Of a stretch of DNA of 64,000 nucleotides, positions 60,128-64,000 are shown in pieces (position 1 is the first letter of the stretch; the number at the start of each line of letters is the position of its first letter). The notes beneath the pieces were generated by a model that saw nothing but the letters and a program-made list of their open reading frames with translations, did no database searches and had not been told where the DNA came from. The DNA lies in NCBI GenBank assembly GCA_017616775.1, contig JAFZXM010000059.1, forward strand, positions 1 to 64,000. Reading direction: 5' to 3'. This DNA comes from Bacteroidales bacterium. GTDB lineage: Bacteria; Bacteroidota; Bacteroidia; Bacteroidales; WCHB1-69. The position numbers and the translations under genes are program-made.

Positions 60128-61363
60128 ATGGAATCCAAACTTTTCACCCCTTATCAATTGGGCCCCGTAACATTGAGAAACCGGATTATCCGTTCGGCGG
60201 CCTTTGAAAATATGTGTACCAACAATGAGCCGACGCAGCAATTGGAAGATTATCATGTAGAAGTAGCAAAAGGCGGCGTGGGCATGACCACGGTTGCCTA
60301 TTGTGCGGTGGAGCGTTCCGGCGCCAGTTTTGACGGACAGCTGTTTGTTCACGATGAAATAAAACCCGGTTTGAAAAAACTTACCGATGCCATACATGCA
60401 GAGGGTGCCAAAGCCAGTATTCAACTCGGACATTGCGGCAATATGACACACCGTGCCGTTTGCCAATGCACGCCTTATGGTCCCTCCGGCGGCTTTAACC
60501 TTTATTCCCCGACATTTTATCGCGGCATTACCAAAGAGGAAATACACCGCATTGTACAAAGTTTCGGCAAAGCAGTGGATTTTTGCCGTGAATGCGGCTT
60601 CGACTGTGTGGAAATACATTGCGGACATGCCTATTTGATTTCTCAATTTATCAATCCGAGCTTGAACCGCCGCCACGATGAATACGGAGGTTCTTTGGAA
60701 AACCGTATGCGTTTTATGAACGAAGTGCTCGATTGCGTGATGCAACACGCCAAAGACGATATGGCGGTGGTGGTGAAAACCAATATGACCGACGGATATA
60801 GACGGGGAATGTCCATGGAAGAAGGCATGGAAGTGGTGAAAAACATTTTGGCGCACGGTGTTCACGGAATCGTATTGTCGGCAGGTACTGTCAGCCATAC
60901 TCCCATGCTGATACTCGGCGGTGCCATGCCGCTGAAAACATTGGCATATTATATGGATATGAAAAAATTCTGGTGGCTGAAATTGGGTTTGGCCATCGGC
61001 GGCAGAATAGTTATTCCCACTGTCAAATACCACGAATTGTATTTTATGGATTGGGCTAAAAAATTCAAAAAAGAGTTTCCTGAGGCCAATTTTATCTATG
61101 TGGGAGGCATTCAAGGACGGCAAAATTGCGAAACAGTGTTGCAAGAAGGCTTTGAATTGATGCAAATAGGGCACCTGTTGGTTAACGACCCCGCTTTTGT
61201 CAATCATATGAAAGAAGGGGATGAAAATTACCGTTCGGCTTGCAAACGAAGCAATTATTGTGTAGGAAGAATGTATAGCCTGAATATGCAATGCCACCAA
61301 TGCATGAATGAACCGTTGCCGAAAAAATTACAAAAAGAAATTGACAAATTAGAAAAAGAATAG
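60128..61363 (+). CDS. Old Yellow Enzyme-like NADH:flavin oxidoreductase (possible 5-beta-reductase)
   Basis: The 411-residue protein is a TIM-barrel FMN enzyme. LFTPYQLGPVTLRNRI opens it, EIHCGHAYLISQFINPSLNR carries the two substrate-binding histidines in the usual HGAHGYL position, and DEYGGSLENRMRF follows. The end has Cys372, Cys378, Cys389 and Cys392 (C-x5-C-x10-C-x2-C), possibly for a cluster, but the FAD/NAD domain of BaiCD-type enzymes is missing. So it would use another electron donor or transfer within the barrel. It is probably cotranscribed with the 5-alpha-reductase-like gene, and the next gene begins 3 bases after its stop. Confidence 0.88.
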   Translation: MESKLFTPYQLGPVTLRNRIIRSAAFENMCTNNEPTQQLEDYHVEVAKGGVGMTTVAYCAVERSGASFDGQLFVHDEIKPGLKKLTDAIHAEGAKASIQLGHCGNMTHRAVCQCTPYGPSGGFNLYSPTFYRGITKEEIHRIVQSFGKAVDFCRECGFDCVEIHCGHAYLISQFINPSLNRRHDEYGGSLENRMRFMNEVLDCVMQHAKDDMAVVVKTNMTDGYRRGMSMEEGMEVVKNILAHGVHGIVLSAGTVSHTPMLILGGAMPLKTLAYYMDMKKFWWLKLGLAIGGRIVIPTVKYHELYFMDWAKKFKKEFPEANFIYVGGIQGRQNCETVLQEGFELMQIGHLLVNDPAFVNHMKEGDENYRSACKRSNYCVGRMYSLNMQCHQCMNEPLPKKLQKEIDKLEKE

Positions 61364-61366
61364 AAC

Positions 61367-61759
61367 ATGGAACTTGAAGTTAAAGGAAAAATAATCCAGA
61401 TATTACCCTTGCAAAGCGGCACCGGCCGCAACGGAGCCTGGAAAAAACAAAATTTTGTGATAGAAACTTTCGATAAATTTCCCAGAAAGATATGTTTTCA
61501 ATTGTGGAACGAAAAAACCGACAATTTTGAATCCCTATATCCTGTCAACAGTGCCATATCGGTATCTTTCAATTTGGAATCCAGGGAATTTAACGGCAGC
61601 TGGTACACCGATGCCCGCGCATGGAAAATATCACCTGCCAATGCCGAACCCGCCCGGACGGAAACACCGCCGGCATCTTCGGGCACCCCTTTCTCATCAT
61701 CATTGCCCGATCCTGTGGAAGAATTTCCTGCAGACAATAATGACGACCTGCCCTTTTAA
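61367..61759 (+). CDS. DUF3127 OB-fold-like protein with SSB-like C-terminal tip
   Basis: The 130-residue protein has an N-terminal domain of about 90 residues (ELEVKGKIIQILPLQSGTG, WKKQNFVIETFDKFPRKICFQ, WYTDARAWKIS) matching DUF3127, with an OB-fold-like pattern that suggests single-stranded nucleic acid binding. A Pro/Ser/Glu-rich linker follows, and the last five residues are DDLPF, like the DDIPF tip by which SSB recruits repair proteins. It is translated from the same unit as the reductases by position (3 bases), possibly only by chance. A terminator lies downstream. Confidence 0.85.
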   Translation: MELEVKGKIIQILPLQSGTGRNGAWKKQNFVIETFDKFPRKICFQLWNEKTDNFESLYPVNSAISVSFNLESREFNGSWYTDARAWKISPANAEPARTETPPASSGTPFSSSLPDPVEEFPADNNDDLPF

Positions 61760-61831
61760 GGCAAACCCCTGGTCCATAAAAATTGCCGGTATCCGCCAAA
61801 TCTGAACATTGACTAGGCTTGCCTGTGCAGT

Positions 61832-61876
61832 TAAACAAACAGAGGATGACCATATGGTTCATCCTCTGTTTGTTTA
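61832..61876. terminator. Strong 18-bp bidirectional terminator
   Basis: The left arm (61832-61849) pairs perfectly with 61859-61876 around CCATATGGT, itself palindromic. It serves the plus-strand reductase unit and minus-strand folD, whose stop is at 61891. Confidence 0.85.
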
Positions 61877-61890
61877 TGTAAATCCTTTAT

Positions 61891-62766
61891 TTAAAATTCT
61901 TTTTTGAAAGCTTTTAAGGTATTGATAAGCAAGCCCACTATGGTCATGGGACCCACTCCGCCCGGCACGGGTGTTATATATTCGCATTTGGGGGCCACCT
62001 CATCGTATTTTACGTCGCCTTTGAGACAATAGCCCGATTTTTTTGTGCTGTCTTCCACTCTATGTATTCCCACGTCTATTACAGTGGCACCTTCTTTAAT
62101 ATAATCGGCGGTAATCATTTCACATTTGCCTATTGCGGCTATCAATATATCGGCCTGACGGCATATTGCCTGCAAATTTTGCGTTTTGCTATGGCACAAG
62201 GTAACAGTGCAATTGGCAAAAGACTGATTTCTGGACATGAGTATGCTTGCCGGTGTACCCACTATATTACTACGCCCCAATACTACACAATGTTTGCCCA
62301 CGGTATCTATCCCCGACCTTTGCAAAAGCAATTGTATTCCCATGGGAGTGGCAGGCAGATAAGCAGGCTGTCCCAATACCATTTTGCCTACATTGACAGG
62401 ATGAAATCCGTCTACATCTTTTAACGGATTGATAGCGGCAATCACTTTATCCACCAATATATGCTCCGGCAAAGGCAATTGTACTATAAGCCCGTCTATT
62501 TCTTCATCGGTATTGATAAAATTGATGGTGCGGACAAGTTCTTTTTCTGAAATACGGGCATCCAACTTATACACCGATGAAGTCATCCCCACTTCCGCAC
62601 AGGATTTTTCTTTATTTGCCACATAGGTTTGACTGGCGGGGTCATCCCCGACCAATATAGCGGCCAAATGAGGAGCTCTTCCTTTGTCGCTGCGCAACTG
62701 CTCCACTTCTTTGGCTATTTCGCTTTTGATTTGATTGGCTATTAATTTTCCGTCTATAATATTCAT
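61891..62766 (-). CDS. folD: Bifunctional methylenetetrahydrofolate dehydrogenase/cyclohydrolase FolD
   Basis: The 291-residue enzyme interconverts 5,10-methylene- and 10-formyl-tetrahydrofolate with NADP. The motifs YVANKEKSCAEVGM (with the catalytic Lys), QLPLPEHI, VLGRSNIVGTPAS and PGGVGPMTI are all present. Length is normal. It follows ffh by 1 base, so they are cotranscribed. Confidence 0.97.
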   Translation of the reverse strand: MNIIDGKLIANQIKSEIAKEVEQLRSDKGRAPHLAAILVGDDPASQTYVANKEKSCAEVGMTSSVYKLDARISEKELVRTINFINTDEEIDGLIVQLPLPEHILVDKVIAAINPLKDVDGFHPVNVGKMVLGQPAYLPATPMGIQLLLQRSGIDTVGKHCVVLGRSNIVGTPASILMSRNQSFANCTVTLCHSKTQNLQAICRQADILIAAIGKCEMITADYIKEGATVIDVGIHRVEDSTKKSGYCLKGDVKYDEVAPKCEYITPVPGGVGPMTIVGLLINTLKAFKKEF

Positions 62767-62767
62767 A

Positions 62768-64000
62768 CTATCTGTGTTGAATGTTTTTGAGTGTGTTTTT
62801 TATACCGCCGGTAGCCACCATTTTCATCATTTTACGAGTGCCCTCAAATTGTTTTATCAATTTGTTCACATCCTGTATGGTGGTGCCGCTGCCTGCGGCT
62901 ATTCTTTTACGGCGACTGCCGTTGATAATGGCTGGGTTGGCTCTTTCTTCGGGAGTCATGGAGCCGATTATGGCTTCTATTCCTTTAAATGCATTTTCGT
63001 CAATATCCATATTCTCTACCGCCTTGCCCATGCCGGGAATCATACTCATGAGGTTTTTCATATTCCCCATTTTCTTTATCTGGTTGATTTGTGCCAAAAA
63101 ATCATTGAAGTTGAATTGGTCTTTGGCCAATTTTTTCTGCAACAGCTGCGCCTCTTTTTCATCATATTGTTCCTGGGCCTTTTCCACAAAACCCACAATA
63201 TCACCCATTCCGAGTATTCTGTCGGCCATACGGGCGGGATAAAACTCATCCAGATCTTCTATTTTTTCACCCACACCCACAAATTTTATGGGCTTTTGCA
63301 CCACATAACGTATGGTAAGAGCGGCACCGCCACGGGTATCACCGTCCAATTTGGTGAGTATCACACCGTCAAAATTCAATTTATCATTGAAAGCCTTGGC
63401 TGTATTAACGGCATCCTGACCTGTCATGGCATCTACTACGAACAATATTTCATGCGGATGCACGGCATCTTTGATGTTGCCTATTTCCTGCATCATTTCT
63501 TCGTCTATGGCCAAACGGCCGGCCGTATCGATAATCACCACATTATGACCCATGGTTTTGGCATATTCCACACCTTTTTTGGCCAAACTGACAGGATTAT
63601 TGTTGCCTTCTTCCGTAAATACATCCACCTGTATTTGCTCACCCAACACTTTCAACTGGTCAATAGCGGCAGGACGATATACGTCTCCTGCAACCAACAA
63701 CACTTTTTTGGAACGCCTGGTCTTGAGAAAATGAGCCAATTTGGCACTATGGGTGGTTTTACCCGAACCCTGCAAACCGGACATCAATATAATGCTCGGA
63801 TTGGCTTTGACATTCAACTCGGTATGCTCGCTGCCCATCAATTGCACCAATTCATCATGCACTATTTTTACCATCAATTGGTTGGGAGATACGGCTGTAA
63901 GCACATTTTGACCCAATGCCTTCTGCTTGATATTGTCTGTCAGCTCTTTGGCTATTTTGTAATTAACGTCTGCATCCAATAAAGACTTCCTTACTGCCTT
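62768..64000 (-). CDS. ffh: Signal recognition particle protein Ffh (5' end beyond the window)
   Basis: The GTPase binds signal sequences of nascent inner membrane proteins together with SRP RNA. The frame is open to the window edge; at the edge it reads KAVRKSLLDADVNYKIAKEL, the middle of the N domain, so about 35-40 residues are missing. GTPase motifs are GLQGSGKTTHSAKL, DTAGRLAIDE and TKLDGDTRGGAAL. The methionine-rich M domain has MIPGMGKAVENM, NGSRRKRIAAGSGTTIQDVN and KMMKMVATGG, which bind SRP RNA and signals. It sits 1 base before folD. Confidence 0.96.
   Translation of the reverse strand, partial: KAVRKSLLDADVNYKIAKELTDNIKQKALGQNVLTAVSPNQLMVKIVHDELVQLMGSEHTELNVKANPSIILMSGLQGSGKTTHSAKLAHFLKTRRSKKVLLVAGDVYRPAAIDQLKVLGEQIQVDVFTEEGNNNPVSLAKKGVEYAKTMGHNVVIIDTAGRLAIDEEMMQEIGNIKDAVHPHEILFVVDAMTGQDAVNTAKAFNDKLNFDGVILTKLDGDTRGGAALTIRYVVQKPIKFVGVGEKIEDLDEFYPARMADRILGMGDIVGFVEKAQEQYDEKEAQLLQKKLAKDQFNFNDFLAQINQIKKMGNMKNLMSMIPGMGKAVENMDIDENAFKGIEAIIGSMTPEERANPAIINGSRRKRIAAGSGTTIQDVNKLIKQFEGTRKMMKMVATGGIKNTLKNIQHR

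Noticed and set aside
60098-61300. 400-codon open frame on the minus strand
   Set aside because: It is antisense to the OYE-like gene; its His/Phe-rich translation has no family features and the plus-strand gene is well supported.
62735-63982. 415-codon open frame on the plus strand
   Set aside because: It is antisense to ffh and its translation (His/Phe/Gly rich) looks like a shadow of the real gene.
1-64000. tRNA genes, rRNA, CRISPR arrays and insertion sequences
   Set aside because: I looked through the intergenic regions and saw no cloverleaf pattern, regularly spaced repeats or transposase gene.

Overview
The window is a stretch of a Bacteroidota chromosome, most likely an anaerobic Bacteroidales-type organism. 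Supporting signs are the complete Bacteroidota-style division and cell-wall (dcw) cluster, a SusC-like TonB receptor, a protein with a type IX secretion sorting tail, a PorV-like barrel, paired DUF1573 proteins, DUF3127, a B12-dependent ribonucleotide reductase, a probable pyrophosphate-dependent phosphofructokinase and many TAnnTTTG promoter elements (the Bacteroidota -7 box). No tRNA, rRNA, CRISPR array or insertion sequence was found. The species cannot be named from the sequence.

Layout. 1-5840 is an accessory region: the end of a YhcG-like nuclease gene, a small HTH regulator behind a long imperfect palindrome, then a co-directional set of poorly known genes (tail-anchored protein, OGG-like protein, TerB-like protein, three paralogues built from one duplicated alpha/beta module, a basic coiled-coil protein, a voltage-gated cation channel and a small membrane partner). 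A perfect 17-bp hairpin closes this region. 5897-20262 is mostly minus-strand housekeeping: mutS, miaA, an outer-membrane-type protein, a GlsB-like protein, class II RNR with a thioesterase, an lpd-fabD-pepE-PHP phosphatase run, and an O-antigen ligase-like protein. 20436-28732 holds a lipoprotein, a CtpA-type protease, a small outer membrane protein, upp-maf, a secreted protein with duplicated FN3-like modules, prs and a 2-hydroxyacid dehydrogenase.

29093-43784 is the dcw cluster: mraZ-rsmH-ftsL-ftsI-murE-mraY-(murD)-ftsW-murG-murC-ftsQ-ftsA-ftsZ, ended by a strong terminator. The genes are tightly packed and several overlap by 4-8 bases, implying coupled translation of lipid II synthesis and divisome assembly. 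The gene in the murD slot encodes only the C-terminal domain, with altered substrate-binding residues and no ATP-binding domain.

43964-59191 is again minus strand: a small outer membrane protein, HIT and GreA, a three-gene surface operon (TonB receptor, 1503-residue surface protein, PorV-like barrel), envelope proteins, two DUF1573 proteins and phosphofructokinase. 59340-61759 reads rightwards and pairs a steroid 5-alpha-reductase-like membrane enzyme with an Old Yellow Enzyme-like reductase, followed by a DUF3127 protein with an SSB-like tail. folD and the 5'-truncated ffh close the window.

Most notable: (1) the voltage-gated channel has the filter TIEGWYD, which suggests a native prokaryotic calcium channel, and it sits in an uncharacterised cassette with TerB-like and repeat-module proteins; (2) the isolated, diverged MurD C-terminal domain in an otherwise intact dcw cluster; (3) the putative steroid or bile-acid A-ring reductase pair.
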